The notes: generated by a model not told the origin, from the sequence alone. DNA of 64,000 bases from an uncultured Roseibium sp. (GCF_947494555.1 NZ_CANLVF010000001.1:868001-932000); one strand, 5' to 3'; shown: positions 23,423 through 33,384, counted from the first letter of the stretch. Program-made: numbers and translations.

Positions 23423-25237
23423 ATGTTCCAATCCTTCGACGATCTCACTGATCCCTCCTGCGGGGCGCCGCGTGCAGCGCTTCTCAGATCCGAACTCGCC
23501 CGCCGCGGTCTTGACGGCTTTCTGGTGCCGCGCGCCGATGCGCATCAGGGAGAATACGTGCCGCCGCATGATTGCCGTCTGCAGTGGCTGACCGGATTTA
23601 CAGGATCTGCCGGTGTTGCTGCGGTGCTGGGCGACACGGGCGCAATTTTCGTTGATGGCCGCTATACGATCCAGGTACGCGAACAGGTCGATCTTGAGGT
23701 CTTTGAAGCGCGGCATCTTGTCAACGATCCCGTTTCGGCATGGTTGGCGGACGCATTGAAGCCCGGCCAGAAACTCGGCATCGACGCAATGCTCCACACC
23801 GTGCGCGAAGTCCGCCGCTTGCGTGAGGTCTGCAAAAAGGCGGGGGCTGAGCTGGTGACGCTGAACGACAACCCGGTCGACAGCGTTTGGGAAGACCGGC
23901 CCGAGCCACCTGTTGGCGCAGTTTCTCTCTATCCCGTTGAACTTGCTGGAAAACCGTCGAAGGAGAAAATTGCCGAAATTCAGAGCGCGCTTGAAGACAA
24001 GGGCGTCGATGCCTGCGTTTTGACACAACCCGATTCCATCGCGTGGCTGTTGAATATTCGCGGCTCCGACGTCGAGCATACGCCGTTGCCGCTCTCTTTC
24101 GCGACCTTGCCCGCGAAAGGAAAGCCTTCGCTTTATATCGACAGCAGAAAACTCTCCAACTCCGTCCGAGACACCCTTTTGGACCTTTCGGAGCTGGCAG
24201 AACCGGCTGATTTCACCACCGGATTGAAAGCGCTTGGTGAGGCTGGCTCCAAGGTCATGATTGATCCGGCGCTTGCGGGCATCGGCATTGCCGACGCGAT
24301 CACCGATGCAGGCGGCACATTGATTGAAGCTCAGGACCCGGTTCTCCTGCCCAAAGCCGTCAAAAACACGACTGAGCTTAAGGGAGCGCGCGAGGCGCAT
24401 CTGCGGGATGCTGCCGCCTATGTGAATTTCCTGTGCTGGTTTGACGAAGAGGCTCCCAAGGGAGAGCTTGACGAGATCGGCGCTGCCGAGAAGCTGGAGG
24501 AATTTCGCCGCGAGACCGGTGTTCTGAAGGACATTTCCTTCGATACAATATCCGGCGCCGGTCCAAACGGCGCGATCTGCCACTATCGTGTGAGCCGTTC
24601 CAGCAACCTGAAGATTCCCCTCGGAAAACCGTATCTGATCGATTCAGGCGGACAGTACGAAGACGGCACCACCGATATCACACGCACGCTGGCCGTCGGC
24701 GAAATGAGTGCTGAGATGAAAAAGCACTACACGCTCGTCTTGAAAGGCCACATTGCTGTCTCCACGGCGCGGTTCCCGCAAGGAACGACGGGAGCGCAGC
24801 TCGATCCGCTTGCCCGCATCGATCTTTGGAAGGCCGGCCTCGACTTCGATCACGGTACCGGCCACGGTGTCGGTGCCTATCTGAGCGTTCATGAAGGCCC
24901 GCAGCGTATTGCCAAGACGGGCACTGTGCCGCTCAAGCCAGGCATGATCCTGTCGAACGAGCCCGGATATTATCCCGCCGGCGAATACGGTATCAGGCTT
25001 GAAAACCTGGAAATTGTCACTGAAGCGCGTGATGTTGCCGGTGGAGAGCGAGCGATGCTCGGGTTCGAAACGATCACGCTCGTGCCTATGGATCTGCGTC
25101 TGGTTGATGTGAGTCTTCTCACGACCGCCGAACGCGATTGGCTTAATCGCTATCACGCGCGTGTGCGCGCTGAAGTGGGGCCGCTGGTTCGCGCAAAGGA
25201 GCGGATCTGGCTCGAGAAGGCGACAGAGGCGGTTTAA
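23423..25237 (+). CDS. Xaa-Pro aminopeptidase family protein (M24B)
   Basis: Metalloaminopeptidase of the aminopeptidase P group, cleaving N-terminal residues before proline. From the ATG at 23423 it has 604 residues: two creatinase N-terminal domains (RAALLRSELARRGLDGFLVPRADAHQGEY and a second near 170-300) and the pita-bread catalytic domain with metal ligands in IDSGGQYEDGTTDITRT (about 405-421), GTGHGVGAYLSVHEGP (about 478-493), SNEPGYY and IRLENL. The long form with tandem N-domains is as in eukaryotic-type APP1. The frame is open 46 codons further upstream, but that part holds the operator-like palindromes and is probably not translated. Confidence 0.92.
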   Translation: MFQSFDDLTDPSCGAPRAALLRSELARRGLDGFLVPRADAHQGEYVPPHDCRLQWLTGFTGSAGVAAVLGDTGAIFVDGRYTIQVREQVDLEVFEARHLVNDPVSAWLADALKPGQKLGIDAMLHTVREVRRLREVCKKAGAELVTLNDNPVDSVWEDRPEPPVGAVSLYPVELAGKPSKEKIAEIQSALEDKGVDACVLTQPDSIAWLLNIRGSDVEHTPLPLSFATLPAKGKPSLYIDSRKLSNSVRDTLLDLSELAEPADFTTGLKALGEAGSKVMIDPALAGIGIADAITDAGGTLIEAQDPVLLPKAVKNTTELKGAREAHLRDAAAYVNFLCWFDEEAPKGELDEIGAAEKLEEFRRETGVLKDISFDTISGAGPNGAICHYRVSRSSNLKIPLGKPYLIDSGGQYEDGTTDITRTLAVGEMSAEMKKHYTLVLKGHIAVSTARFPQGTTGAQLDPLARIDLWKAGLDFDHGTGHGVGAYLSVHEGPQRIAKTGTVPLKPGMILSNEPGYYPAGEYGIRLENLEIVTEARDVAGGERAMLGFETITLVPMDLRLVDVSLLTTAERDWLNRYHARVRAEVGPLVRAKERIWLEKATEAV

Positions 25238-25304
25238 AACCGCCTTGTCTCTTGGCCAGGACCAGACTGCTTAGGCGAAAGGTCCCGGCTAGAGGCCGGG
25301 ACGG
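25228..25304. terminator. Two hairpins between convergent genes
   Basis: ggcggtt-taa-aaccgcc (25230-25246) includes the stop codon of the aminopeptidase gene and is followed by ttgtctctt. A second hairpin, gtcccggc-tagag-gccgggac (25282-25302), lies closer to the end of the minus-strand channel gene. Together they probably end transcription from both sides, although T-runs are weak. Confidence 0.55.
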
Positions 25305-25345
25305 CACTCGAGCGTTTACGCAACTGCTTTGCGAACACCGCAGGC

Positions 25346-26989
25346 TTAGTGATGTTCTTCCTTGGTGGCCTTGATCAGCGCTGCGTTGAAGTAGCGAAGG
25401 CCTCTGACGTGGCGCGCCAGACCGATGACCTTTGTGGCATCTCCCTTCCGCACGACCGGAAGCGTCGCCTTTCCGCATGAATCGAAGCTTTTGAGCGCGC
25501 TTTCGAGCGTATCCGTGTCATGCAGATAGGGTCCGTCCTCGCCGGGATTGAAGACACGCTCTTCCTCGTCTTCGGGAGGTGGATCCATGAAGTCCCGTAC
25601 TTTGACTGTTTCGCTCAGGAACTGGTGCGCGCCTTCATTCACAAAACAGCCGCGCATGCCAAGCTGCCAGTGGAAATAGGATTTCCCGTGCACAGCCTGC
25701 GTCAGTCCCGTGGCGATTGAAACCGCAAGAAGAAGCGCAATGGACAGTGCGTAGCCGCCGGTCAGTTCGAACACGATCACCGTTGTCGAAAACGGCGCGC
25801 CGAGGACGGCTGCGGCGACAGCGCCCATGCCCAGAATTGCATATAGCCCGTGGCTGGACGCCATTTCCGGGAAAACCGATGCCGCGATCAGTCCGAATGC
25901 GCCACCCGTCATGGCGCCAAGATAGAGCGATGGCGAAAAGATTCCGCCCCCGAATCTTGAGGCCAGCGTGATTGCCGTCGCCGCCGTCTTGACGACCAGC
26001 AGCGTCAGCATGGTGTTGATGGTCAGTTCGTGTTTCAGCGCGAGGTCTGTCGCCTCGTAGCCGACGCCGAGAATTTCAGGATAGAACACGCCAATTGCAC
26101 CGACCACAAGTCCACCGATCACCGGCCGGAGCCACAAGGGCATCGTGATGTTGCGTGCGGTCCAGTCGCTGCCGATCAGCGCGAACTGGAAGATGATTGC
26201 GACCGCGGCACAGGTAAGCCCCAGCAGAGCGAAAGCCGGGATCTCGAGATAGGACGTAATTTCATACTGAGGGATCTCGAATGCCGCGACATTGCCGAAC
26301 CAGAGACGCGACAACAGAGTGCCCATGACCGAGGCAAGGACAATCGGCACGAATGCGGAAACGGCGTAATGCGCGAGAACGACTTCATGCGCGAACAGGA
26401 CACCCGCGATGGGCGCGTTGAAGGAGGCCGATACACCGCTGGCGACCGCGCAGGCGAGAAGCGTGCGCCGGGCCGAGTCGGGCAGTTGAAAAAACTGGCA
26501 AACCGCGGTGCCAAGGGTTGCGCCAAGGTGAACGACCGGGCCTTCGCGTCCTGCACTCGCACCACCTCCGAGCGAAATCACGGTCACCAGCGCGGACCAC
26601 AAACCAGCCTTGAGCGGTAGGCCGCGACCGCCATATGCGCGTGCCTCGATCACGTCGGCCACACCGCCAGCGCGCTGATAAGGGTGGTATTTGTGCAGGA
26701 TCCATCCCACCAGAAGACCGGCCACTGCGGGCGCAAGCATGATGATCCACCACGGCTGCTGAACGGCGGCCTGGATGGTGAGTTCCGTCGTCGTGCGCAA
26801 CCAGGGCCACTGAATGAGGCCTATCGCCGTTCGAAAGGCGATTGCGGCCAGGGCAACCAGGGCACCAACGATGATGGCAAGGAGCCATACAAGAGGCAGC
26901 TTGTTGGCCCGGAACTGACGCACGTTGGGCGTGATCCAGCTGATAAGGATGTCTGGAAGCTGGCCGGCAGTTTCTATTATTTTACGCAT
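25346..26989 (-). CDS. ClC-family chloride channel/transporter with C-terminal CBS region
   Basis: Integral membrane anion channel or H+/Cl- exchanger of 547 residues. It has the ClC selectivity motifs GGGASAGREGP (about 141-151, with the external gating Glu149), GGGIFSPSLYLGAM and GAPFSTTVIVFELTGGY, and about ten or more hydrophobic helices. After residue ~450 is a cytoplasmic part with a CBS-like segment (VRDFMDPPP ... DTLESALKSFDSCGKATLPVV). In my alignment by eye with E. coli ClC-ec1, the position of the internal proton-transfer Glu203 (LFIIEEM) reads LFAHEVV, so that glutamate seems to be valine; this could mean a channel rather than an exchanger, but the alignment is not certain. Confidence 0.9.
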   Translation of the reverse strand: MRKIIETAGQLPDILISWITPNVRQFRANKLPLVWLLAIIVGALVALAAIAFRTAIGLIQWPWLRTTTELTIQAAVQQPWWIIMLAPAVAGLLVGWILHKYHPYQRAGGVADVIEARAYGGRGLPLKAGLWSALVTVISLGGGASAGREGPVVHLGATLGTAVCQFFQLPDSARRTLLACAVASGVSASFNAPIAGVLFAHEVVLAHYAVSAFVPIVLASVMGTLLSRLWFGNVAAFEIPQYEITSYLEIPAFALLGLTCAAVAIIFQFALIGSDWTARNITMPLWLRPVIGGLVVGAIGVFYPEILGVGYEATDLALKHELTINTMLTLLVVKTAATAITLASRFGGGIFSPSLYLGAMTGGAFGLIAASVFPEMASSHGLYAILGMGAVAAAVLGAPFSTTVIVFELTGGYALSIALLLAVSIATGLTQAVHGKSYFHWQLGMRGCFVNEGAHQFLSETVKVRDFMDPPPEDEEERVFNPGEDGPYLHDTDTLESALKSFDSCGKATLPVVRKGDATKVIGLARHVRGLRYFNAALIKATKEEHH

Positions 26990-27098
26990 CGGTCGGGCCG
27001 GAAAGTGGAACCATTGTCTGAACAGGTTTCATTTTGCCCGAGTCGGCGGGAAAGAACAGGTCTTCCAGCGCATTAAGGCGCAATATCACTCCAAATTG

Positions 27099-27599
27099 TC
27101 ATGAACGTGCTCTTTTGGGGATCTCAATGCGCCGTCCGGATCTGTCAGGTAGGGGAAGATTGGCCTGTGCCGTGGCAAGAGCCTCAAGGTTCGCAGCAAT
27201 ATCGTGCGGCCATGGCGCGACCTTGCGCGCGCCCATATCGACATGGAGGCACATTTGTTCAGACGTTGCCGACAGCCAGTCTTCGTCCGCGTGGCGCAAT
27301 TCCTGAAAGAAGTGAGCACGCTTGGAATCGAAGCCGATCAGCTGAAGCGTGACGATGACGGGCATACCTGCGCTCAGTTCGCGCACATAACAGACATGAA
27401 CTTCGGCGGTGAAAAACGAAGCATTGCGGGTCTTCGCGTATTCAGATCCCATTCCCAGGTCTTCAAAGACCTGATCAACAGCCGTGTCGAACAGGACGTT
27501 GTAATAGGCCATGTTCAAGTGGCCGTTATAGTCGATCCACTCGTCCTTGACGGACATGACACTGCTCTTGACCGGTCCGGAGCCCCACAAAGCCGACAT
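27099..27599 (-). CDS. Acyl-CoA thioesterase, hot-dog fold (4-hydroxybenzoyl-CoA thioesterase type)
   Basis: Predicted hot-dog thioesterase that hydrolyses an acyl-CoA. From the ATG at 27599 (AAGGAGA ribosome site 5 nt upstream) it has 166 residues. The motif DEWIDYNGHLNMAYYNVLFDTAVDQ matches the catalytic DxxGHxN...Y pattern of the YbgC/FcbC group, and HVCYVRELSAGMPVIVTLQLIGFDSKRAHFFQEL covers the central beta-sheet. The C-terminal tail is Arg/Lys rich. The substrate is not identifiable. The divergent neighbour is an FAD-linked dehydrogenase; a functional link is possible but not shown. Confidence 0.85.
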   Translation of the reverse strand: MSALWGSGPVKSSVMSVKDEWIDYNGHLNMAYYNVLFDTAVDQVFEDLGMGSEYAKTRNASFFTAEVHVCYVRELSAGMPVIVTLQLIGFDSKRAHFFQELRHADEDWLSATSEQMCLHVDMGARKVAPWPHDIAANLEALATAQANLPLPDRSGRRIEIPKRARS

Positions 27600-27739
27600 C
27601 TTGATCTCCTTAAGAACTTTCCGGCAAAGCTTTGCCGTCAATAGCGGTTTTGGCTTTGACCTTTTTGCCTTCCGCTAACATATTCACAATTACAAAGCGG
27701 GGCCAAGTTCAGGCGCCCAAGGAAGGAAACGGGTCAGAA

Positions 27740-29155
27740 ATGGCACTCGAAGCAAAAGCACCATCTGCCGAAGACGCACGTGAAGGCGTTGAAGCTGTCA
27801 TCGCGGCATTGCGGGCACGGTTCGGCGAGCGTTGCGCAACATCACAAGCCTTGAGAGAGCAGCACGGACATACAACGACATGGCTAGCGAACCAGCCACC
27901 GGATGCAGTGGTGTTTGCCGAATCGACCGAAGAAGTGGCCGAAGTCGTGAAAGTCTGCGCAGCCGAACATGTCCCTGTAATCGCATTTGGAACCGGAACG
28001 TCGCTGGAAGGTCACGTGAATGCGCCACGCGGCGGCATATCGATTGATCTCAGCAGGATGAACAGGGTCCTTGAAGTGAATTCAGAGGATCTGGACTGTC
28101 GTGTTGAGGCTGGTGTGACCCGTAAGCAGCTCAACAGTTACATAAGGGATACGGGTCTTTTCTTCCCGATCGATCCTGGCGCCGATGCAAGCCTTGGCGG
28201 CATGGCGGCCACGCGCGCATCGGGCACGAACGCGGTTCGTTACGGCACGATGAAAGACGCCGTTCTCGGGCTAACCGTGGTTACTGCGGACGGGCGTATC
28301 ATCAAGACCGGCGGACGCGCGCGCAAGTCGTCCGCCGGTTATGATCTCACCCGCTTGTTCATCGGCTCCGAAGGAACGCTCGGAGTAATTACGGAATTGA
28401 CGATCCGGCTCCACGGCCAACCGGAAGCGATCTCCGGTGGCGTTTGTCCGTTCCCGGACGTGGAAGCTGCTTGTCAGGCGGTGATCATGACCATCCAGAT
28501 GGGCCTTCCCGTCGCGCGGATTGAATTGCTCGACAGTCTTCAGGTGAAGGCCTGCAACACCTATTCCAACCTGGACCTGGCAGAGACTCCGACGCTGTTT
28601 CTGGAATTTCACGGCTCGGAAGCAAGCGTAAAGGAGCAGTCCGAGACATTTTCCGGCATCGCGGAAGAGTTCGGCGGCGGACCATTCAAATGGGCAACCG
28701 TTGCGGAGGACCGATCGAAACTGTGGGCAGCAAGGCACGATGCCTATTGGTCCGGACGCAGCCTCAGGCCGGACGCTCAGGTTGTTGCGACAGATGTCTG
28801 CGTGCCGATTTCAAGGCTTGCCGAATGTGTCACACAGACCGCTGCGGACATCGAAGCAGAAAGTCTGCTTGCGCCGATCGTCGGCCATGTCGGAGACGGA
28901 AACTTCCATGTCCAGGTTCTTGTGGACCTGAACAACCCGGATGAAATGCGCAAATGCGAGGCCTTCATTGAACGGCTCGCCATCCGTGCGCTCGACATGG
29001 AAGGGACCTGCACGGGTGAACATGGTGTCGGCCAGGGAAAACAGAAATACATGCGGCGTGAGCATGGCGATGCCCTTGAATTGATGCAGTCGATCAAACA
29101 GGCTCTCGATCCGCACAATTTAATGAATCCGGGCAAGATCCTGCCGCAGTCGTGA
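27740..29155 (+). CDS. FAD-binding oxidoreductase, D-lactate dehydrogenase (cytochrome)/GlcD family
   Basis: Flavoenzyme oxidising a D-2-hydroxyacid such as D-lactate or glycolate. The 471 residues from the ATG at 27740 (AAGGA site upstream) contain the PCMH FAD domain: VIAFGTGTSLEGHVNAPRGGISIDLSRMN, PIDPGADASLGGMAATRASGTNAVRYGTM, and FIGSEGTLGVITELTIRL, and the C-terminal cap domain with GHVGDGNFHVQ and CTGEHGVGQGKQKYM. The single-polypeptide form resembles mitochondrial-type LDHD more than the two-subunit GlcDE. An open frame of 36 codons upstream has no ribosome site. Confidence 0.92.
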   Translation: MALEAKAPSAEDAREGVEAVIAALRARFGERCATSQALREQHGHTTTWLANQPPDAVVFAESTEEVAEVVKVCAAEHVPVIAFGTGTSLEGHVNAPRGGISIDLSRMNRVLEVNSEDLDCRVEAGVTRKQLNSYIRDTGLFFPIDPGADASLGGMAATRASGTNAVRYGTMKDAVLGLTVVTADGRIIKTGGRARKSSAGYDLTRLFIGSEGTLGVITELTIRLHGQPEAISGGVCPFPDVEAACQAVIMTIQMGLPVARIELLDSLQVKACNTYSNLDLAETPTLFLEFHGSEASVKEQSETFSGIAEEFGGGPFKWATVAEDRSKLWAARHDAYWSGRSLRPDAQVVATDVCVPISRLAECVTQTAADIEAESLLAPIVGHVGDGNFHVQVLVDLNNPDEMRKCEAFIERLAIRALDMEGTCTGEHGVGQGKQKYMRREHGDALELMQSIKQALDPHNLMNPGKILPQS

Positions 29156-29314
29156 TATTGTATCGAATCAGTTGGATAAGCTCGTTTTAACCGCAGCAGC
29201 GTATGAAATTAGCAGTATATGCATCTTTCCGAGTATGTGTTTGCAGTGCAGCAAAGATGCGCTACATGTGCCCGGTATAGGCGCCGGTGATTTTGGAGAA
29301 CAAGGAGACAAAGC

Positions 29315-32300
29315 CTGAACTCCGTTTACATCACATTGGGAATATCTGTCATTCTGGTGCTGGTCGCGGCACTGGTCGGACCTTTCTTTGTCGATTGGAC
29401 GGTCTATCGCTCAACATTCGAGACCTATGCGGAACGTGCCCTCGGACACAAGGTTACCGTGCTTGGCGAAGCGGACCTTAGGCTTTTACCGGCCCCGTCC
29501 ATCAGTTTTTCGGATGTGCGCGTCGGAGAAGCGGAAGACCCGCTGCTTGTGGTTTCACAGTTCAATGTCAGGATAGAGCTGCCGCCGCTTCTGAAGGGCG
29601 AGATCCGGGTTATAGACATGGAACTCGACCGGCCGCATCTGTCGCTATCGCTTGACGAAGACGGCAGGCTCGACTGGCTGACAGCGCGCACATCGGATGG
29701 TGCGCTGGCCAATCTTCCGCCTGATGATGTCGCATTCGAAAAGATTACGATCCGTGACGGGGCGCTCTCCATTGTTGATGCGCGATCGGGCGAAACACAC
29801 CGGATCGACGATGGCAACCTGTCGGTAAGCGCCAGGTCGCTGGCCGGGCCATTCAAGGCGACAGGCAGCCTGACGCTGGACGGCGCGCCCTACAATCTGT
29901 CTATCGCGACCGGCCGTTCTCAAAGGGATCTGGGCATTCGCGTCAAAGGGGAACTGACGCCCATCGACTGGGCGGTGAACTTCGCCTTCGACGGCATGTT
30001 GCAGCAATCAGATGCCGCACCCGCCTTTGACGGAAATTTCAACATCGCATCGATCGTTCTGGATGAAAGCGACGGAAACGACTGGTCCTCCGAAGGTCGG
30101 TTCACGGCTGACATTGCGGAAGTCGCGGTTCCCGAGTTCGAGTTCCGTTACGGTCCGGAAGACAAGCGTCTCAGCGTTTCCGGCAGTGCGGATCTGGTCT
30201 ATGCCGGCAACAAGCGTTTCGAGATACGGGCGAAGTCCAAGCAAGTCGACCTGGATCGCTTGCTGGGCGGCGGACCCCAGGCGCCGGTCGAACTCAATGC
30301 AGCCAGCGGCCAGCTGATTTCAGCGCTGCGCGCCGTTCCGCTGCCACCCATCGACGGTTCCATTTCGCTGGATCTGCCGGCCTTGGTTGCCGGTGGCGGA
30401 ATTGTTCAAAACGTACGCCTGGATCTTGAGACCATGCTGGGTGGCTGGCGCGTTGCACGTCTGGCAGGCCGTTTCCCGGGACGCACAACGGTTGCGACAC
30501 AGGGCGACCTCGGCCTGGAACCGACAATGAGTTACCGCGGTGCCGTTTCAATCAGTTCCGACCAGCCAGGGTCATTTCTGGGATGGTGGCAACAAAGGGA
30601 AGCCAAGGTGTCGGCGATGGAGCCGGTTACCTTGGAAGGCCGTTTGAACCTGCTGCCGGAAGGTGCTGCGGTTAACAATCTTCGGCTCACAACGGTAGGA
30701 TCGGAAGCGCGCGGTGCGTTGGCCTATCGCAAGCCGCGCAACGGTAATGCCGAATTTTCACTCAATCTGGAGGCTGACCGGCTTGATCTCGACGCAGTCG
30801 AGAGCATCGCAGCGCTTGTGCGGCCTGAACAGGCAGCCAGCGGCGAGAGCAAGGATCCAACTGGTCTTGACGTCTCCTTGCGCCTTCGTGCCAAGGAAGT
30901 CACGGCTCGCGGTGTCGATGGCAAAGGACTGGCCCTGGAAGCTGAATACGCTGATGGCGGTGTCCGGATCGACCGGCTCTTTGCGGAGGACTTCGCCGGA
31001 ACGCGCCTGGATGTCACGGGGGAAATCAGCAACCTTTTCTCCGCGCCTGAAGGGGCTGTCGCTGGCGACCTGAACGCTCGCGACCTGTCCGGACTTGTGG
31101 CGTTGGCGGCAAGTGTCTTTCCCGATACCGAGTTTTCAAAACGGCTTGAAAAAGCAGCGGGAAGCCTTGTACCGGCTGCTTTCCAGGGTGAGCTCAAGGC
31201 GGCCGCGCTCGGTGACGGTACTGACATGACGCTCACACTGGACGGTGTGGCAGGCGGGGCCGAGGCTTCGGTGAACGCTGAGCTGAAAGGGCGTGTTGAC
31301 GATTGGCAGGACGGGGAGATCAATCTTGCTTTGGGTCTGAAGGGCCCGGACGGTGGCAAACTCCTGCAGCAACTCGGGTTCGACATCATTCCGATTTCCG
31401 AGATCAGCGAAGGGCGGCTTTATGCGATCGCTTCCGGCGTGCCCTCAAACGGTCTTGCCGTTGAACTTGATGCCTCCATCGGATCGTCGGAACTCAAAGC
31501 AGGCGGAAACCTCGTTTTGCAACCGGACAAAGCGCCCGGCCTGAATGCCAGCGTTGCCGCGAAAACGGACGATCTGGCGCCGCTTGCGTTGATGGCAGGA
31601 CGGGTCATGCCGGTGATGTCCGGGTCAATTCCCGCCGAACTCGCGTTCGATGTCTCGCTTTCCGCGGGTGTGCTGGACGTCAGCAATGCATCGGGAAGTC
31701 TTGGCGACACCTCGTTTGAAGGGCAGCTCAAGGGCAATCTGGAGCCGGCACCAGGTGAACGGAACCGGCGATTTTCAGGCGCTCTTGCAGCGAGCGAAGC
31801 GGATTTGCGGAGCCTGACGGAACTGGTCCTTGGGCCCGATCAGTGGTTTTCAGCTGGTGACGGGACGAGTATCTGGCCGACCGAAACATTCGGTGCCCCC
31901 TTGTTGGACCGGCTTGATCTGACACTTCAGTTTGAAGCCGGCCGGTTGTTGATCGACGAGGAAACGGAGATCTCGAACCCCAAGGCAGAACTCCGGCTGT
32001 CTCCAACCCTTATGCGTCTTGACGGACTGTCCGGAGCATTCGCCGGGGGCGCGCTGAACGGCAGTCTGTCCGTGCAGCGCTCAGATGCGGAGGCAGCGTT
32101 TTCTGGGCGGGTAAAATTGGATCGCACCGATATCCGCCAACTCGTCTGGCGGCCGGACAGCCGTGCCGTGGCCTCAGGAACGCTGGACCTCTTCCTGGAA
32201 TTTGAAGGGGCAGGGCGGTCGATATCGGCGATCGTTGCCGGTTTGAACGGAGGCGGAACCTTCACCATGGCGGAAGGGGACTTTCGCGGACTGAACCCGC

Positions 32301-33154
32301 AAGCCTTTCCGCTTGTGACACGGGCCGCCGATGCCGGTCTTGAATTGCAGGATGACAGGATCCGCGATGTTTTCGTCAGCCACATGGGGGCGGGCAGCTT
32401 GCCGTTCGAAAGGGTCGACGGTACGCTCACACTGGTTGGTGGGCGTTTGAGCGCGCGAAATGTGGTCGTGGATTCAGCACGTGCAGAAATCTTCGGATCG
32501 GGTGAACTGGATCTCAGATCCTACGATCTCGACGCCGATTTTTCGTTGAAGGTCGATCCGGGCGAAGACGCGGTCACAGGCGCGGAACCTCAGGTCGGCC
32601 TGCTGTTTGAAGGACCCGTCGATGCTCCGGCGCGGCGTGTCGACATTGCCCCTTTTACGGCCTATCTCACATTGCGTGCATTCGAACAGGAAGTTGAAAG
32701 GGTCGAGAAGCTGCAGGCGGAAATCCTTGAACGGGATCGTATCGTCCGGGAGTTGAAGCGCCAGCGGCAGGCCAGGGATCGGCGCGTGCGCGAAGCGGAA
32801 GCGGCTGCCCTTGCTGCGGAAGAACTGGAACGCCTTCGCATTGAAGAAGAGGCACGGGCGCTTGAAGAGCAATCGGAGCGGCGGATCGAAGAAGAAGCTG
32901 CCCCGCCAAGCGACCCTGTTCCAGTGCCAAGGCAACAGAGCAATTTGCAACGAGGTGGTGAGGATGCGCCCTTCGCGGAACGTATCCGGGCGCTCCTCGG
33001 AGACGATGGCCCGCAGACGACTCAGTCCGTGCCCAGTTCAACACCGGCGGCCAAACCGGGTAATAACCTGCCGCCGCTTGATCCGCCGATTTCGATCGAA
33101 GACCTGATCACACAGGATGTGGGTGCGCCATTGGTCCTACCGGGCGCGCAGTAA
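29315..33154 (+). CDS. AsmA family protein with probable CTG start
   Basis: Very large envelope protein (1279 residues) anchored by one N-terminal transmembrane helix (LGISVILVLVAALVGPFF). AsmA proteins have a long beta-rich periplasmic groove and are linked to phospholipid transport and outer-membrane assembly. The N-terminal AsmA domain (VDWTVYRSTFETYAERALGHKVTVLGEADLRLLPAPSISFSDVRVG) and the C-terminal AsmA-like segment (FTMAEGDFRGLNPQAFPLVTRAADAG) are clear. The tail has a charged coiled coil (about 1115-1190). The start is notable: AAGGAGA lies 6 nt before CTG at 29315, giving MNSVYITLG, while the first standard start (TTG at 29336) falls inside the hydrophobic helix and has no ribosome site. 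Confidence 0.9.
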   Translation: MNSVYITLGISVILVLVAALVGPFFVDWTVYRSTFETYAERALGHKVTVLGEADLRLLPAPSISFSDVRVGEAEDPLLVVSQFNVRIELPPLLKGEIRVIDMELDRPHLSLSLDEDGRLDWLTARTSDGALANLPPDDVAFEKITIRDGALSIVDARSGETHRIDDGNLSVSARSLAGPFKATGSLTLDGAPYNLSIATGRSQRDLGIRVKGELTPIDWAVNFAFDGMLQQSDAAPAFDGNFNIASIVLDESDGNDWSSEGRFTADIAEVAVPEFEFRYGPEDKRLSVSGSADLVYAGNKRFEIRAKSKQVDLDRLLGGGPQAPVELNAASGQLISALRAVPLPPIDGSISLDLPALVAGGGIVQNVRLDLETMLGGWRVARLAGRFPGRTTVATQGDLGLEPTMSYRGAVSISSDQPGSFLGWWQQREAKVSAMEPVTLEGRLNLLPEGAAVNNLRLTTVGSEARGALAYRKPRNGNAEFSLNLEADRLDLDAVESIAALVRPEQAASGESKDPTGLDVSLRLRAKEVTARGVDGKGLALEAEYADGGVRIDRLFAEDFAGTRLDVTGEISNLFSAPEGAVAGDLNARDLSGLVALAASVFPDTEFSKRLEKAAGSLVPAAFQGELKAAALGDGTDMTLTLDGVAGGAEASVNAELKGRVDDWQDGEINLALGLKGPDGGKLLQQLGFDIIPISEISEGRLYAIASGVPSNGLAVELDASIGSSELKAGGNLVLQPDKAPGLNASVAAKTDDLAPLALMAGRVMPVMSGSIPAELAFDVSLSAGVLDVSNASGSLGDTSFEGQLKGNLEPAPGERNRRFSGALAASEADLRSLTELVLGPDQWFSAGDGTSIWPTETFGAPLLDRLDLTLQFEAGRLLIDEETEISNPKAELRLSPTLMRLDGLSGAFAGGALNGSLSVQRSDAEAAFSGRVKLDRTDIRQLVWRPDSRAVASGTLDLFLEFEGAGRSISAIVAGLNGGGTFTMAEGDFRGLNPQAFPLVTRAADAGLELQDDRIRDVFVSHMGAGSLPFERVDGTLTLVGGRLSARNVVVDSARAEIFGSGELDLRSYDLDADFSLKVDPGEDAVTGAEPQVGLLFEGPVDAPARRVDIAPFTAYLTLRAFEQEVERVEKLQAEILERDRIVRELKRQRQARDRRVREAEAAALAAEELERLRIEEEARALEEQSERRIEEEAAPPSDPVPVPRQQSNLQRGGEDAPFAERIRALLGDDGPQTTQSVPSSTPAAKPGNNLPPLDPPISIEDLITQDVGAPLVLPGAQ

Positions 33155-33379
33155 TCAGAAATCAGCCGCAAATGACCTGACTTTTCGGAGCGCCCATACG
33201 CGAACCGCCGAAGACAGCGGATCTTCAGTGTCCCGGTTGTCGTCGATTTCAGCAATCAGACTGGCCAAGGACCGCTTTTCTTGCTGCGCGTGCGCATCCA
33301 CGATCTCCCAGAAATCCGGTTCAAGGGCGAGACTTGTGCGGTGGCCATGGAGAGACAGCGAGCGTTTGACGAGAGCCAT
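33155..33379 (-). CDS. Ribbon-helix-helix domain protein
   Basis: Small protein of 74 residues with the RHH_4 pattern VKRSLSLHGHRTSLALEPDFWEIVDAHAQQEKRSLASLIAEID: one beta strand, then two helices, as in CopG/Arc-type DNA-binding proteins. In Rhizobiales this gene sits next to DUF4169 and sspB, as here: it is 5 nt downstream of the DUF4169 gene on the same strand. It may be a transcription regulator or act with SspB-related functions; the target is unknown. Its stop abuts that of the convergent asmA gene. Confidence 0.85.
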   Translation of the reverse strand: MALVKRSLSLHGHRTSLALEPDFWEIVDAHAQQEKRSLASLIAEIDDNRDTEDPLSSAVRVWALRKVRSFAADF

Positions 33380-33384
33380 CGGTG

